A stretch of DNA of 64,000 nucleotides from Halobacteriovoraceae bacterium (GCA_002707495.1 PAMZ01000022.1:248001-312000); one strand, 5' to 3'; counted from the first letter of the stretch, positions 1 to 9,360 are shown. Numbers and translations: made by a program. The notes: generated by a model from the letters alone, not told the origin.

Positions 1-258
1 CTCTGAATCCCCTGACATGCGATTTAAACTAAAAATAGTCGAAAAATAGATTGAAATAGGGACCGCCATAGGAATAAGTGTCACAAGAACATTTCCCACC
101 ATTCCTAAGATAAACAGAAGACTAATTTCATCAGAACTCACCAATGACATTATTCGAAATAATTCGAAGGTCATAAGAAAGGACACAAAAAAGATGGTGC
201 TCACTAAAAAAGGCGTGATCAAATTTGATGCAATGTAGCTAAAGTAGAGTTTTATCAC
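1..258 (-). CDS. LptF/LptG-family permease, N-terminal part (runs off the left edge)
   Basis: Reading the complement from a GTG at 258 gives an 86-codon open frame that leaves the window. The protein begins MIKLYFSYIASN and then has hydrophobic stretches (about residues 10-30 and 45-70) ending near SIYFSTIFSLNRMSGDSE. The pattern of a short basic start, first membrane helix, short loop, second helix and a SLxRMxxDSE-type motif is that of LptF/LptG (YjgP/YjgQ), inner-membrane subunits of the LPS export ABC transporter. An in-frame TAA lies just upstream and no ATG is available, so GTG is the only usual start; its ribosome-binding site is weak. The gene is divergent from pepA. Whether it is LptF or LptG cannot be told from this fragment. 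Confidence 0.62.
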   Translation of the reverse strand, partial: MIKLYFSYIASNLITPFLVSTIFFVSFLMTFELFRIMSLVSSDEISLLFILGMVGNVLVTLIPMAVPISIYFSTIFSLNRMSGDSE

Positions 259-343
259 AAATCTAAGAGTACTTTATGGCCTCGATTTAGACAATAAATT
301 CTGAATTTGCTAGGCTTAAGCCTTATTTCTATAAGGAGAATCC

Positions 344-1843
344 ATGAAAATACATTTTGACTTTGATACGAAGCATTTTGAAAGCTCAGAAGCTGTGGTG
401 GTAGCTGCCTATGCTAAAAAAGACGGAGGAGTTCAACTCTCTTGGTCTGACGCTCAACTAAAAAAAGAATTTGCCATGGCGAAGTCCAGTAAAAACTTTA
501 AAGCCGCCGCTGGGACCACCTATGGTTTTACCTGTAGCCGAATGAGTGACGTCATTGTCATTGGGATGGGTGAAAAAACGAAAGCGAAAGCAGAAGGAAT
601 CAGAAGAGCAACTGCCGCTGCCCTACAAGCTGTTAGTGGTAATAAGTATAATAGCGTGGCGATTGACGCTGCCTCTTTTAATGCCATTAATAAACTTGCT
701 GAAACGGCCAGCTTGATAAATGAAGCGTTGATCATGACAGGTTATAAATTTGATAAATATTTCAAAGAAGCTCAAAAAGAAAGTTTCAAAGATATTTGTA
801 TTTATGTCTCCGATAAAAAAGTAAAAAAACAAATTGAGAAAGTAGAAGAGTCATCTAGAAACCTAGCTGACTCGGTAAATTTCTGTCGAGATCTTGTGAA
901 TGAAGCTCCTAATGTCCTTCATTCTGAAGAGTATGCAAAAAGAGTTGAAAAAGATGTGAAAACAGCTCTTAAAGGTAAAGGCGTAAAAGTTAAAATCATG
1001 GGAAAAGCAGATCTTAAAAAAGAGAATATGAATCTCTTTCTTTCAGTAAATGCTGCTTCAGCTTATGAGCCAAGACTTGTTCACCTAACCTACACTCCAA
1101 AAAAAGTGACTAAAAATACTAAGCACTACGCTCTTGTTGGTAAAGGTCTAACTTTTGATACTGGTGGATACTCGCTTAAGCCAGGTGGTTCCATGATGGG
1201 TATGAAATTTGATATGGGTGGATCAGCAACTGTCTATGGAGCTTTTAGAGCAGCTGTATTAAACAATTCTCCCTATAAGATTACTTGTATCCTTGGAATG
1301 ACTGATAATGCCGTTTCTGCAACGGGGACAACTCCAGACTCTATAGTGAAAGGAAGAAATGGTCTTACCGTGGAGATCCTAAACACTGATGCTGAAGGAA
1401 GACTCGTTCTTGCAGATTGTTTGGATTATGCTTGCGATCAAAAGCCAGATTATATAATTGATGCGGCGACGTTAACGGGAGCTTGTCTCGTAGCTCTTGG
1501 CTCACAAGTTTGTGCCGTACTTGGTAATGATGATAAATTTGTTAAACAAGTTCAAGACTCGGCTAAGGCGCAAGATGAGTATATGTGGCAACTTCCTATC
1601 ATCCCAGAGTGGAGAGAAGATATGAAATCTAAAATTGCAGATCTTAAAAATATTGGGACTCCTGCCAGAGCTGGAACGGCAACAGCCGCAGCATTCTTAG
1701 AGAATTTCATTAAAGATGATATCAAATGGGCTCACTTAGATATTGCCGGAGTCTGTGATTCTCAATCTCACCTTCCTTATTGTCCGCCTAAAGGTGCGTC
1801 AGGATTGATGGTAAGATCTCTTCACAAATTGTTAAATGGCTAA
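344..1843 (+). CDS. pepA: Leucyl aminopeptidase, M17 family
   Basis: This 499-residue protein is a cytosolic two-metal aminopeptidase that removes N-terminal residues from peptides. The catalytic half carries the family hallmarks: VGKGLTFDTGG with the metal-binding lysine at K267 and aspartate D272, an aspartate-rich MKFDMGG stretch, and the M17 signature NTDAEGRL at 347-354 with D349, E351 and catalytic R353. The N-terminal third is the less conserved macro-like domain. Length is normal for the family (about 480-505). The ATG follows a good site (AAGGAG, positions 333-338). The stop overlaps the start of trmL by 8 bp, so the two genes are probably co-transcribed. Confidence 0.95.
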   Translation: MKIHFDFDTKHFESSEAVVVAAYAKKDGGVQLSWSDAQLKKEFAMAKSSKNFKAAAGTTYGFTCSRMSDVIVIGMGEKTKAKAEGIRRATAAALQAVSGNKYNSVAIDAASFNAINKLAETASLINEALIMTGYKFDKYFKEAQKESFKDICIYVSDKKVKKQIEKVEESSRNLADSVNFCRDLVNEAPNVLHSEEYAKRVEKDVKTALKGKGVKVKIMGKADLKKENMNLFLSVNAASAYEPRLVHLTYTPKKVTKNTKHYALVGKGLTFDTGGYSLKPGGSMMGMKFDMGGSATVYGAFRAAVLNNSPYKITCILGMTDNAVSATGTTPDSIVKGRNGLTVEILNTDAEGRLVLADCLDYACDQKPDYIIDAATLTGACLVALGSQVCAVLGNDDKFVKQVQDSAKAQDEYMWQLPIIPEWREDMKSKIADLKNIGTPARAGTATAAAFLENFIKDDIKWAHLDIAGVCDSQSHLPYCPPKGASGLMVRSLHKLLNG

Positions 1844-2300
1844 AAAAAAATTTAATATTGTTTTGATAACGCCCGAGATTCCTGGAAATACTGGGAGTAT
1901 CGGGCGTACTTGTGTGGCGCTTGGATTAAGACTCATTTTAATTAAGCCCTATGGCTTTGATCTTTCCGAAAAAGCCGTGCGAAGAGCAGGACTGGATTAC
2001 TGGAAACATGTTGAAATCAAAGAGTACGAGTCCTTTGAGGATTTCATAGAGCAAGAAAAACCAAAAAGAGAAGCTCTTTTTCTTTTTGAAAATCATAAAG
2101 AGAAATATCACTACGATGCAGGATATAGTGAAGGCTGCTATCTTATCTTTGGAGCTGAAACGAAAGGGATTCCAGATGATATTATGCAGAATTACTCAGA
2201 TCGTGTGGTCAGTCTTCCTCAATTTTCACCACATATTCGCTCTCTAAATCTTTCCAATGCCGCCACAGCAGCCGCATACGAGTGTCTTCGCTGTCTATAA
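1836..2300 (+). CDS. trmL: tRNA (cytidine/uridine-34 2'-O)-methyltransferase TrmL
   Basis: A 154-residue SPOUT-class methyltransferase that methylates the wobble-base ribose of certain tRNA-Leu species using S-adenosylmethionine. It shows the three SpoU motifs: PEIPGNTGSIGRTC near the N-terminus, LIFGAETKGIP at about 105-115, and the C-terminal knot motif IRSLNLSNAATAAAYE. Length matches the TrmL/YibK subfamily, which lacks extra domains. The gene overlaps the end of pepA by 8 bp and its 3' end overlaps the convergent transglycosylase gene by 6 bp. Confidence 0.93.
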   Translation: MAKKKFNIVLITPEIPGNTGSIGRTCVALGLRLILIKPYGFDLSEKAVRRAGLDYWKHVEIKEYESFEDFIEQEKPKREALFLFENHKEKYHYDAGYSEGCYLIFGAETKGIPDDIMQNYSDRVVSLPQFSPHIRSLNLSNAATAAAYECLRCL

Positions 2301-3089
2301 GCCTAGTTCTTTTTCAATGCTTAGAAGATCTTCACCAAAATAATTCATGACTTCAAAGGAGAGCACTCTTCTTCGTTCAACTTGCCTTTGTTCTTCCGTT
2401 AAAACCCTAGCTTGTCTGAGTTTAATCAAAATCTCTTCAATTTGAGACTTTGCAAATTCAGTTAATTTTTGGTTGCGATAAGATTGAGAATATCTGACGG
2501 GACTAGGAAGTAGCATGGCCAAGAATGCACCTTCTTTAGCATTAAGTTTTGAAGGCTTTTTTTGAAAATAAAATTGGCTTGCCGCTTTAATCCCATAGAG
2601 ATCTTCACCTAGTTCGATAAGATTAAGATAATGTTCCAGGATTTCATCTTTAGAGAGAATTTTCTCTAACATGAGTGCCATTAGGATTTCATTGAACTTT
2701 CTCACCAAAGTTTTTTCGGGAGTCAAAAGTGCATTTTTAACAACTTGCTGAGTGATAGTGCTTGCTCCTCGAACAAAAGACTGTTCTTCTAAACTCTCTT
2801 CAATCACTTTTTCCAATTGATTGACATCTATTCCATAGTGATCGAAGAAGGCCCAGTCTTCTGACACAATGATGGCCCATTTAGCATTATGTGAGACTTC
2901 ACTATGCGCTACCCAATGCTCAGGTTTCGTCTTTTGTAATTCGTAGCGCTGATTTTCTAGGCTATAAACTGGGTAGTGATTTTTAAGTAAAGAGACATCT
3001 GAATAGAGACTGACTAAATAAATCAGGAAGATAAGCAGGCATGAGACCAACAAAATCAATAAGATAGCTATACGAGATTTTTTTAACAT
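2295..3089 (-). CDS. mtgA: Monofunctional peptidoglycan transglycosylase (GT51)
   Basis: This 264-residue protein has one N-terminal membrane anchor (about residues 8-28) followed by a GT51 domain in the periplasm. GT51 enzymes polymerise lipid II into glycan strands. The catalytic glutamate motif SEDWAFFDHYGID (E77) and the second signature RGASTITQQ (107-115) are both intact, as is SKDEILEHYLN with the second conserved glutamate. There is no transpeptidase domain, so it belongs with MtgA rather than with bifunctional class A PBPs. It converges on trmL and is divergent from the following lipoprotein gene. Confidence 0.9.
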   Translation of the reverse strand: MLKKSRIAILLILLVSCLLIFLIYLVSLYSDVSLLKNHYPVYSLENQRYELQKTKPEHWVAHSEVSHNAKWAIIVSEDWAFFDHYGIDVNQLEKVIEESLEEQSFVRGASTITQQVVKNALLTPEKTLVRKFNEILMALMLEKILSKDEILEHYLNLIELGEDLYGIKAASQFYFQKKPSKLNAKEGAFLAMLLPSPVRYSQSYRNQKLTEFAKSQIEEILIKLRQARVLTEEQRQVERRRVLSFEVMNYFGEDLLSIEKELGL

Positions 3090-3153
3090 TATCCTATAAT
3101 TTCAATAAGTTAATTTACTTAAGTTCACCTTATCATTTTCCGAATAGTTATGC

Positions 3154-3585
3154 ATGAAGACTCTAAAAGTGAACGTCTTTCTTTTATGTCTATTTACCGT
3201 AATTAGTTGCTCAAGGCAATTTCACGTTGCCAAACTAATCCCGGGACAGACCTACACTGATGAAGCAGTGTCCAGATTGGGTGATCCAGATTTTACCCAA
3301 TTTGAAAATCCAACCAAGCAAGTCATGGTGTGGAAAGATGTCACCATTCAAGCTCGTGAAGAACTCATTACAGTGGTGCAAAGAGCTCCAGCCAGTTATG
3401 AAACGAAATTACAATTTTGGCGACAACATTATAAGAACTACCCTCAGCAATTTACTAAAATCGAAAATAGCGCTGAGGCGGGAGAGCATCTGTGGCAATT
3501 ACACCTCCCCTCGCAAAGAATGAATATTATCTATGATGAAACAAGAGATACAGTAACAGAGGTAATGTACTATAATGTTCAATAA
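3154..3585 (+). CDS. Small lipoprotein, possibly BamE/SmpA-like
   Basis: The 143-residue product starts with a lipoprotein signal (MKTLKVNVFLLCLFTVISC, lipobox cysteine at 19). The mature part opens with LIPGQTYTDEAVSRLGDPD, which resembles the 'GMTxxEVxxxLGxPd' motif of BamE/SmpA-like lipoproteins; the rest is not recognised. BamE belongs to the outer-membrane protein assembly machine, but this similarity is short, so the assignment is only structural. It overlaps the next gene by 11 bp, suggesting an operon of a lipoprotein and a large membrane-anchored protein. It is divergent from mtgA. Confidence 0.7.
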   Translation: MKTLKVNVFLLCLFTVISCSRQFHVAKLIPGQTYTDEAVSRLGDPDFTQFENPTKQVMVWKDVTIQAREELITVVQRAPASYETKLQFWRQHYKNYPQQFTKIENSAEAGEHLWQLHLPSQRMNIIYDETRDTVTEVMYYNVQ

Positions 3586-6301
3586 AAGAAGAATTCATAT
3601 TTCCCTAAAACTTTGGCAAAGACGCTTACAGCGATCTCAAAAGCTCAATTTATACTTGGGAGGTGCTGTTGTTCTTGTTCTTTTATCTAGTGTACTGATT
3701 TATCAAAATATTGTTTCATCCAGAAAAACACTCTCCACATTTACGCAATGGCAGTACTACCAAACTAAATATGATCTTGAGGGATCTAATTCCTACAGAT
3801 CAATTGCCAGCGCTAATCAATGTGCATTTAATGATGTCAATTACCAGTTGATTCAATCTGAAATTAGTGAACTTGAAAAATATTATCAAACAGGTTCAAC
3901 ACTTGAAGGAAAGTTTTATGGGCTTGATCTCAGTAAACTTCCTTCAATTGGTGCTCAACTCCTTGCTGATTATAAAGATCTCATCGGAGATCAAGTCAGT
4001 ACTTCAGGCTATGATTTTTCTCAATGCTCAGATGTGCCTTGCGTATTGAATAAACTCTACCAAGATCAATCAGGGCTTTCCGGTCTTATAACTTATTATT
4101 GGTATTTAAAAACAGGCAGCATGATTTCGATGAGTAATTATCTTCCTGAACAAGAAAATAGTCATCCTGGAACTTATGATAAAAAACAATTCAGTTACCA
4201 AGACTATCTTTTTGATAGACAGGAATTAAAAAAGTTCTATTTCTTAGCTAAAAGTCTTCCTGAAAAATTAACTTTTATCCCACTGATGAAGTCGATTCAT
4301 AAAGTACCAGTTAACGCTCGAATTGAGCAAGCTTCCAATCAATGTGCTTTCTCTCTACCTAAAGGACAAATTCTTCTCCATAATGATTGCACCAAGGGAG
4401 AATCTAAGAATTTCTTTATCTCTCTTACCAGAGAGATTGCAAAATATGTGGATCGCCAAGAAGGATTCAGCTTAGGAGGCTCAAGTGTGAGTCATTCGAA
4501 ATATTGGTTGGATGTTTCTCAATGGCGAAAAAGAAGCCTCTTTAATCCTTATAGTAAAAAAACGGAATCAAAGTGGATTTCTAATCTTACAAATAATGAC
4601 TATGTGGACGAAAAATCCAGACTCTCACCTATTGAACAGTTTGCGAGTATTGTGGCGTATTATCGCTTTGATCCTCAAACACTGATCAATAGAACGCCTA
4701 ATGAATTAGTAAAATGGGTAAAAAAAGAAATCTATCACGATAAAGTTTATGATCCCTCTGGATTATACGCTCAGTATATGCACGATTTTTCAAATAAATG
4801 GTCTTTGCAAGAGGTAGGAATTTGGAAGAAATGTATGGATGAGCATATTACTCCTGAAAAAACCATGCAAGAACATCAAAGAGAACTTGCTAACACAATT
4901 GATCACCCCCTCTATCAATGTGTTGAAAAACAAATCCCAGGATTCATCAGCTATGGGATTAGTGAGATTAAGCAAAATTTTTATGAAGGCTGCCAATTTT
5001 TCTCAGAGATAAACAATATCCAATACGGACATCAGCTCTCTCGATTTCATAATAATATTGAAAAATATATTGCTGAAAAAGTGCTTCAAAGAAAAATTGA
5101 ACTCAAACGTCACGGACCAGAAGTTCTCATTGGCTATGAAGTAAAACAAAAATTTATTGAAACGGTTGATCCGAAGGCTGTTTATATTGGATGTTTTGAT
5201 CATCAAGCCCCTAAGCATTGTTTCGATCAAAAGATGAAATCTAAACTCAACCAAATTGTTCTTTTACACCCTAGCATGAGTAATTATTATAAAAAGACAC
5301 TCGAACTAGATATTCTTCAACTCTTCCCTTTTGACAAGGTAGAGAGTCGCACGAATGAAGTGGCCAAGCAATTTCTTGCACCTTACTCAGCAAGACTTAA
5401 CCAAGCGGCCACTAAGATGTGGGATAGCTGTAAAAGTGAAGGCAGAGACTCTAATGTGAAATTAGATTTTCCCCTAGCCTTTTCTGGTGGACGTTATTTC
5501 GTTAATCCAAAACTTGTGAACTGTATTAATCGTGAACTCGATTCGAGTATTTATAAGATGGCAGAGTTAAAAGCCTTTCATCGAGTAAATGATGAAGTGA
5601 TTGAATTTAAACTTGAATCTAAAGAGCAATCGTTTGCGCTTAGCTTTCTACAAGGAAAATTACTGCAGACACTTAATAATATTCTTGAGAAAGATTATCT
5701 CTCTGAGAAAATTAGACTTACTCAGCACTTTAAGGAGGCTAGTTTAAAGGCTCTAGGTCAATTTTCAGATGATCATGATACTTTCTTTGCCAATGTATTC
5801 TCATTTAAACAGGTGAGAAATATTTGTCTTCAAAAAATTACTAATTTCTATCCTGAAAATTATTTTTATCATCCCAAAGAACAGCTTGATATAAAATTTG
5901 GAACTCCTCTTTGTGATAAATTTGTAAATCTCCCCTTTGTTAAGTCCAAACTTAACAGCGAGGTTTCAAGACAATGGCAACTTAACCGGGAGTTTGTTGA
6001 AGATAAACTCGTTGAGAGTTATCAAACACAAGTAGACAATTGCTACGATGATAATCCCGTTATTAAAGCTGATAGTCGTAGACCGAGTTCAGTAGCAAGC
6101 CTTAACCGAAGAAATAAAGACCGAAGAGACTCCTGTTTAGAGATAAGCTATCTTGATTCAATAGATTCAGCGTTATCAGATTGGCGCGGCCATAAAAATT
6201 ATGATTATTTTGCTCACCGAGAATCAGAACTCTATTCTTATCTTAAGCAAATGGAGAGAAAGTATGTGGGTGCAGCTCAAAGTAGTCAGCGTTTAAGGTA
6301 A
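3575..6301 (+). CDS. Large membrane-anchored protein with a degenerate zincin-like segment
   Basis: This 908-residue protein is not assigned to a named family. It has a basic N-terminus, one membrane helix at about 26-46 and a long, mostly soluble region with many paired cysteines, as expected for a periplasmic protein. Around 275-350 there is a pattern seen in secreted zinc peptidases: a predicted helix TREIAKYVD at 285-293, then a serine/tryptophan-rich loop, then LSPIEQFASIVAYYRFD. In active relatives the first helix would read HExxH and the second SPxExFA; here the histidines are replaced (R286, K290), so it would not bind zinc in the usual way. It overlaps the upstream lipoprotein gene by 11 bp and ends just before a strong hairpin. 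Confidence 0.75.
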   Translation: MFNKRRIHISLKLWQRRLQRSQKLNLYLGGAVVLVLLSSVLIYQNIVSSRKTLSTFTQWQYYQTKYDLEGSNSYRSIASANQCAFNDVNYQLIQSEISELEKYYQTGSTLEGKFYGLDLSKLPSIGAQLLADYKDLIGDQVSTSGYDFSQCSDVPCVLNKLYQDQSGLSGLITYYWYLKTGSMISMSNYLPEQENSHPGTYDKKQFSYQDYLFDRQELKKFYFLAKSLPEKLTFIPLMKSIHKVPVNARIEQASNQCAFSLPKGQILLHNDCTKGESKNFFISLTREIAKYVDRQEGFSLGGSSVSHSKYWLDVSQWRKRSLFNPYSKKTESKWISNLTNNDYVDEKSRLSPIEQFASIVAYYRFDPQTLINRTPNELVKWVKKEIYHDKVYDPSGLYAQYMHDFSNKWSLQEVGIWKKCMDEHITPEKTMQEHQRELANTIDHPLYQCVEKQIPGFISYGISEIKQNFYEGCQFFSEINNIQYGHQLSRFHNNIEKYIAEKVLQRKIELKRHGPEVLIGYEVKQKFIETVDPKAVYIGCFDHQAPKHCFDQKMKSKLNQIVLLHPSMSNYYKKTLELDILQLFPFDKVESRTNEVAKQFLAPYSARLNQAATKMWDSCKSEGRDSNVKLDFPLAFSGGRYFVNPKLVNCINRELDSSIYKMAELKAFHRVNDEVIEFKLESKEQSFALSFLQGKLLQTLNNILEKDYLSEKIRLTQHFKEASLKALGQFSDDHDTFFANVFSFKQVRNICLQKITNFYPENYFYHPKEQLDIKFGTPLCDKFVNLPFVKSKLNSEVSRQWQLNREFVEDKLVESYQTQVDNCYDDNPVIKADSRRPSSVASLNRRNKDRRDSCLEISYLDSIDSALSDWRGHKNYDYFAHRESELYSYLKQMERKYVGAAQSSQRLR

Positions 6302-6328
6302 AAAAAACCCGGGTACAAAGACCCGGGT
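6302..6328 (-). terminator. Rho-independent terminator of the porin-like gene
   Basis: The 7-bp perfect arms ACCCGGG/CCCGGGT enclose a 6-nt loop. On the minus strand the stem is followed by a run of T, so it terminates the gene that ends at 6361. It touches the stop codon of the plus-strand gene and may also stop that transcript. Confidence 0.85.
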
Positions 6329-6360
6329 CGAACACATATGTTCTTGTTTCTAACATCCTA

Positions 6361-7479
6361 TTAGAACTTGTAAGTCATAGATACTCTTGACATTAGGTTG
6401 TCAGTTCTAAGGTTACCAGCACCTGTTGCAGTGTTAGTACCACCTGCAGCAGCACCACCAGCAGAGTTACCGATTAGACCATCAATATTGAAGTCACCAA
6501 AGATTAAAGAAGCACCAGCTGCTACATTAGTAGAGTCTGCTCTTGTTTTAGTATCTCCAGCATCGTTCTCATCGCTTCCGATAATTTCGTGAGTTACTGA
6601 ACCTCTAAGTGCCAACCACTCTTTAGCCATAACTTCAACACCGATACTTACTGGTAGGTAAGTAGACTTTGAGTCAACATCAGTTCCACTAAATCCATTA
6701 GTAGAAGTATCCATTTTGTAGAAAGCAGATGCCCAAGCTTGTGCTTTGTCATTTAGCTTATAGTTTTTAGCAACACCAAGCCAAGTATTTGCAGCTGTAT
6801 ACTCATCACCGTCTGCATCTTCAGCTGTAATAGAGTTGTAACGTAACATTAGGTCTAGATCACCCATGGCATAAGTCACACCAAGATCAATTGATCCAGC
6901 TCCGTCAAATTCATTTGTTCCGTCATCTGCTGTGTTAGCAAGACCAAAGTTTAAGAAACCATCGATGTTTCCAGAAACCACACCAACAGTAAGTCTTGTT
7001 TGTGCATTCTCTACATCACTAGCACCTTGCTCGTTTGAGTAAGAACCGTTAGTAAGTCTAACCCCCCACTGAACTCCAGCATCACCAGCAACAAAGATGT
7101 CTAGGTTGTTTGTTTCTTCTGCAGCTTCATCAGAAAGACCAGCAGCTTTTCTTAGGTTCTGAGAAGTATCAGACTCAGATCCAAAATATAGACCGTAAAT
7201 AATGTTTCCATTATTTTTAAACATCCCACCTTCAGCTTTAGGATTTGCAGCACTATCAGCTGTTGCACCAGTGTAAGCTTGGTCTGTATCACCCCATTCC
7301 ATTGTTACCCAATCATAATGAGTGTTTAAGTGAGCTGGGTTTAAAAATACGTTTCGGTTGTCATCTAAGAACTGAGAACCGAAAGCACTCTCCCCTAGAG
7401 CTTCCAATCTTGCTTTCGTAGCAAAAGCACTTGTAGAAAGTACAGCTAATCCAACTGTAGCAATTGCAAGTTTTTTCAT
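6361..7479 (-). CDS. Outer-membrane porin-like beta-barrel protein
   Basis: From the ATG at 7479 the protein has 372 residues, with a typical signal peptide (MKKLAIATVGLAVLSTSAFA). The mature part alternates polar and hydrophobic residues in short strands, is rich in G, D, N and T, and ends in SMTYKF; a C-terminal phenylalanine is the usual recognition signal for outer-membrane barrel assembly. No specific porin family is recognised. A longer frame starts upstream at 7506, but the start at 7479 has an excellent AAGGAG site and produces a clean signal peptide. A strong promoter lies upstream and a terminator downstream, so it is probably an abundant single-gene transcript. Confidence 0.85.
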   Translation of the reverse strand: MKKLAIATVGLAVLSTSAFATKARLEALGESAFGSQFLDDNRNVFLNPAHLNTHYDWVTMEWGDTDQAYTGATADSAANPKAEGGMFKNNGNIIYGLYFGSESDTSQNLRKAAGLSDEAAEETNNLDIFVAGDAGVQWGVRLTNGSYSNEQGASDVENAQTRLTVGVVSGNIDGFLNFGLANTADDGTNEFDGAGSIDLGVTYAMGDLDLMLRYNSITAEDADGDEYTAANTWLGVAKNYKLNDKAQAWASAFYKMDTSTNGFSGTDVDSKSTYLPVSIGVEVMAKEWLALRGSVTHEIIGSDENDAGDTKTRADSTNVAAGASLIFGDFNIDGLIGNSAGGAAAGGTNTATGAGNLRTDNLMSRVSMTYKF

Positions 7480-7558
7480 TAACTTTCTCCTTGTTTTTAC
7501 CTTCATAAGGCAACTTGTTATCCGTTTTAACCGGTAGTAATTTCCTATTCTTACTTAA

Positions 7559-7587
7559 ATTAGAAGCCCAGCCGAGTTGTTTGTCAA
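7559..7587 (-). promoter_or_regulatory. Sigma-70-type promoter of the porin-like gene
   Basis: On the minus strand a perfect TTGACA (7582-7587) and TCTAAT (7559-7564) are separated by 17 bp. The distance to the start codon at 7479 leaves a leader of roughly 70 nt. Confidence 0.75.
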
Positions 7588-7909
7588 ACATGTTTAGTAA
7601 AGATTTACGCAGAGAAAAGTATTGAGAATTTTATAATTTTTTCAACACATACCAAATGTGGATAACTCTCAACAAGCACAATCACCGAGCAGCAAAGGGC
7701 CTTCAATATTATTGCCCCTACAGCTATTGTGCATTTTGTTGGAGCGTTCATTTTTTGACGTAGCATGGGCAATAAAATGTAAGCTTTATTTTCTTCAACA
7801 AATGAAGGACAACTTAAAATTTATGGTCAAATCGCACAAAATCATTACACTATTTAGTATTGAAAATACTTTAACAACACGTATGTTTAGACAAACAAAG
7901 GATGTGTAA
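7588..7909. other. Divergent intergenic region
   Basis: This stretch separates two divergent outer-membrane-type genes. It is AT-rich and holds no convincing gene. A small inverted repeat (AGTATT-GAA-AATACT, 7856-7870) lies 40 bp before the plus-strand gene and might be an operator. One perfect DnaA-box-like 9-mer occurs at 7657-7665 but stands alone. Confidence 0.5.
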
Positions 7910-8524
7910 ATGAAAAAATTATTATTAGCAGTAGTTGCTATGACAATGACTGCCTCAGCTTTTGCTGCAGGTGAAAACATGGTTAGACTTTATGGATGGG
8001 ATGCTGGTGACAGAGGACGTTCATTTGATTTCTCAATGGCAAGTGATGACTCTGATGCTGCAGGTGAAACAAGTAAAGAGCAATCAATCGTTCTTAACTA
8101 CGCAAGAGCTTTTGGTCAATGGCAAGTTGGACTAGTTTATCAAAGTGAAAGTTCTGAAACTTCAACAACTGATAACGCTGGTTCTTCTATCGGTCTTTCT
8201 GGTTACTATAACCTAAACACTGATCTTCAAAATACTTGTTATTTTGCTCTTCACTATGTAACTCATACAGCAAGTGATGGATCTTATACTTCTAACTGGA
8301 CTGCAGAAGGAATTGGTGAAGATGATTCTGCAACTTCAATCGTTCTTGAGTATGGTCATAGATGGGCAATCGGAACTGGTTGGGGATTTCATGTAACTTA
8401 CTCTCCAAGTGTAATGTACAACATGACTACTTATGACTGGGATAATGAAGCTGACGATGACAACAAAGGTGCTTCTGAAACATCTCTTGCTTGGAACTTC
8501 TTAAAGTTCGACGTAATGTTCTAA
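7910..8524 (+). CDS. Small outer-membrane beta-barrel-like protein
   Basis: The 204-residue product has a clear signal peptide (cleavage after ASAFA, about residue 19) and a mature part of amphipathic strands rich in aromatic residues, with repeated 'IVL-Y-R/H' strands (SIVLNYARAF and SIVLEYGHRW). It ends in KFDVMF, with the C-terminal phenylalanine of outer-membrane barrels. It probably forms a small 8-10-stranded barrel; no specific family is recognised. It stands alone between a divergent porin-like gene and a strong terminator. Confidence 0.8.
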   Translation: MKKLLLAVVAMTMTASAFAAGENMVRLYGWDAGDRGRSFDFSMASDDSDAAGETSKEQSIVLNYARAFGQWQVGLVYQSESSETSTTDNAGSSIGLSGYYNLNTDLQNTCYFALHYVTHTASDGSYTSNWTAEGIGEDDSATSIVLEYGHRWAIGTGWGFHVTYSPSVMYNMTTYDWDNEADDDNKGASETSLAWNFLKFDVMF

Positions 8525-8549
8525 TTAAGTCATAAGACTTTTTTGAATA

Positions 8550-8583
8550 AAAAAAGGGCCGCTATATGCGGCCCTTCTTTTTT
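8550..8583. terminator. Bidirectional Rho-independent terminator
   Basis: A 7-bp GC-rich stem (GGGCCGC, 8556-8562, with GCGGCCC, 8568-8574) and a 5-nt loop have an A run on the left and a T run on the right. It can end the plus-strand barrel gene and the converging minus-strand lipoprotein gene. Confidence 0.88.
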
Positions 8584-8607
8584 CCTCACTCTCCAAAAAA
8601 TCTCTCT

Positions 8608-9108
8608 CTACAAAATCGCTTCAGCTCTAGTTCTCACTAGCACAACACTCAGGGCACTATTATTCTTGGAGGCGGAAATCTGAACATCGTGAGCACATAA
8701 ATAGGGTTCATCCAAATCGGGCAGGCTGTTTTCGTTTAAATCGATGAAACTCACGAGAGTGTAAGAGCCTTGGGACAGGCTTTTGACCAGTACATTACCG
8801 TTTAAAAACTCATTAATATCGGTGTTGCAGGTAGAACCATCACAAGAAAGCGTAGAACTTCCAGATGCGACGATAGGACTTGAATCATTTATATCTTCAC
8901 AGGGGTCATGGCTATAAAAACTAATAGCACTGACTCCGTGGGCGAGACCATCTTTACAGTCATCCAGACTGGCAGCACATTTTATTTGCACCACACGAAT
9001 ACTAAAACTCGACTCTCCCGCACTCTTTTCCAGTCCAGGAGGTTCATAATCACAAGAGACGAAGGCTATTGAGATTAAAAATAAATATAAAATATTTTTA
9101 ATGAACAT
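8608..9108 (-). CDS. Lipoprotein of unknown function
   Basis: A 166-residue lipoprotein with signal MFIKNILYLFLISIAFVSC (lipobox cysteine 19). The mature part has several cysteines and a C-terminal SYTLVSFIDLNENSLPDLDEPYLC stretch; the run of aspartate and asparagine resembles the Ca-binding, Ig-like or DUF2141-type segments in exported proteins of this bacterial group, where a phrase like 'fvDlNeNg-pD-gEP' is common. A function cannot be given. The start follows an AAGGGGG site. Confidence 0.75.
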   Translation of the reverse strand: MFIKNILYLFLISIAFVSCDYEPPGLEKSAGESSFSIRVVQIKCAASLDDCKDGLAHGVSAISFYSHDPCEDINDSSPIVASGSSTLSCDGSTCNTDINEFLNGNVLVKSLSQGSYTLVSFIDLNENSLPDLDEPYLCAHDVQISASKNNSALSVVLVRTRAEAIL

Positions 9109-9360
9109 AAACCCCCTTACCTAATAACTTCTTACATCTAGGAAATTTTCATGACAGGCCCAGGCTGGGTATCTTACAATTTAGGTACAGTTCTTAGCCA
9201 CGGATGGTGCTCCAGGGCAGGGATGCTCTTTTTCCCCTCTCACACGGCATTTTAGCATACTCAATGCAATTGTTTTGAAATGCCTCAACCCCCTAATCAT
9301 AGGTAATCAAACTGACTTTAAGTCTGGGCTCTCTGAGTTTTTAAGGGAATGAAATGGCAA
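9109..9360. other. Intergenic region with short inverted repeats
   Basis: No open frame of useful length is present. The segment is less AT-rich than most spacers here and holds several short inverted or repeated words, for example CCCAGGCTGGG at 9159-9169 and two copies of a GATG-type word around 9203-9228. It could be the leader of the lipoprotein gene or a small RNA, but no known RNA family is recognised. Confidence 0.3.

Noticed and set aside
7657..7665. Perfect DnaA-box-like 9-mer between two outer-membrane genes
   Set aside because: One copy of a 9-mer in 64 kb is expected by chance and no further boxes, AT-rich unwinding region or origin genes are nearby.
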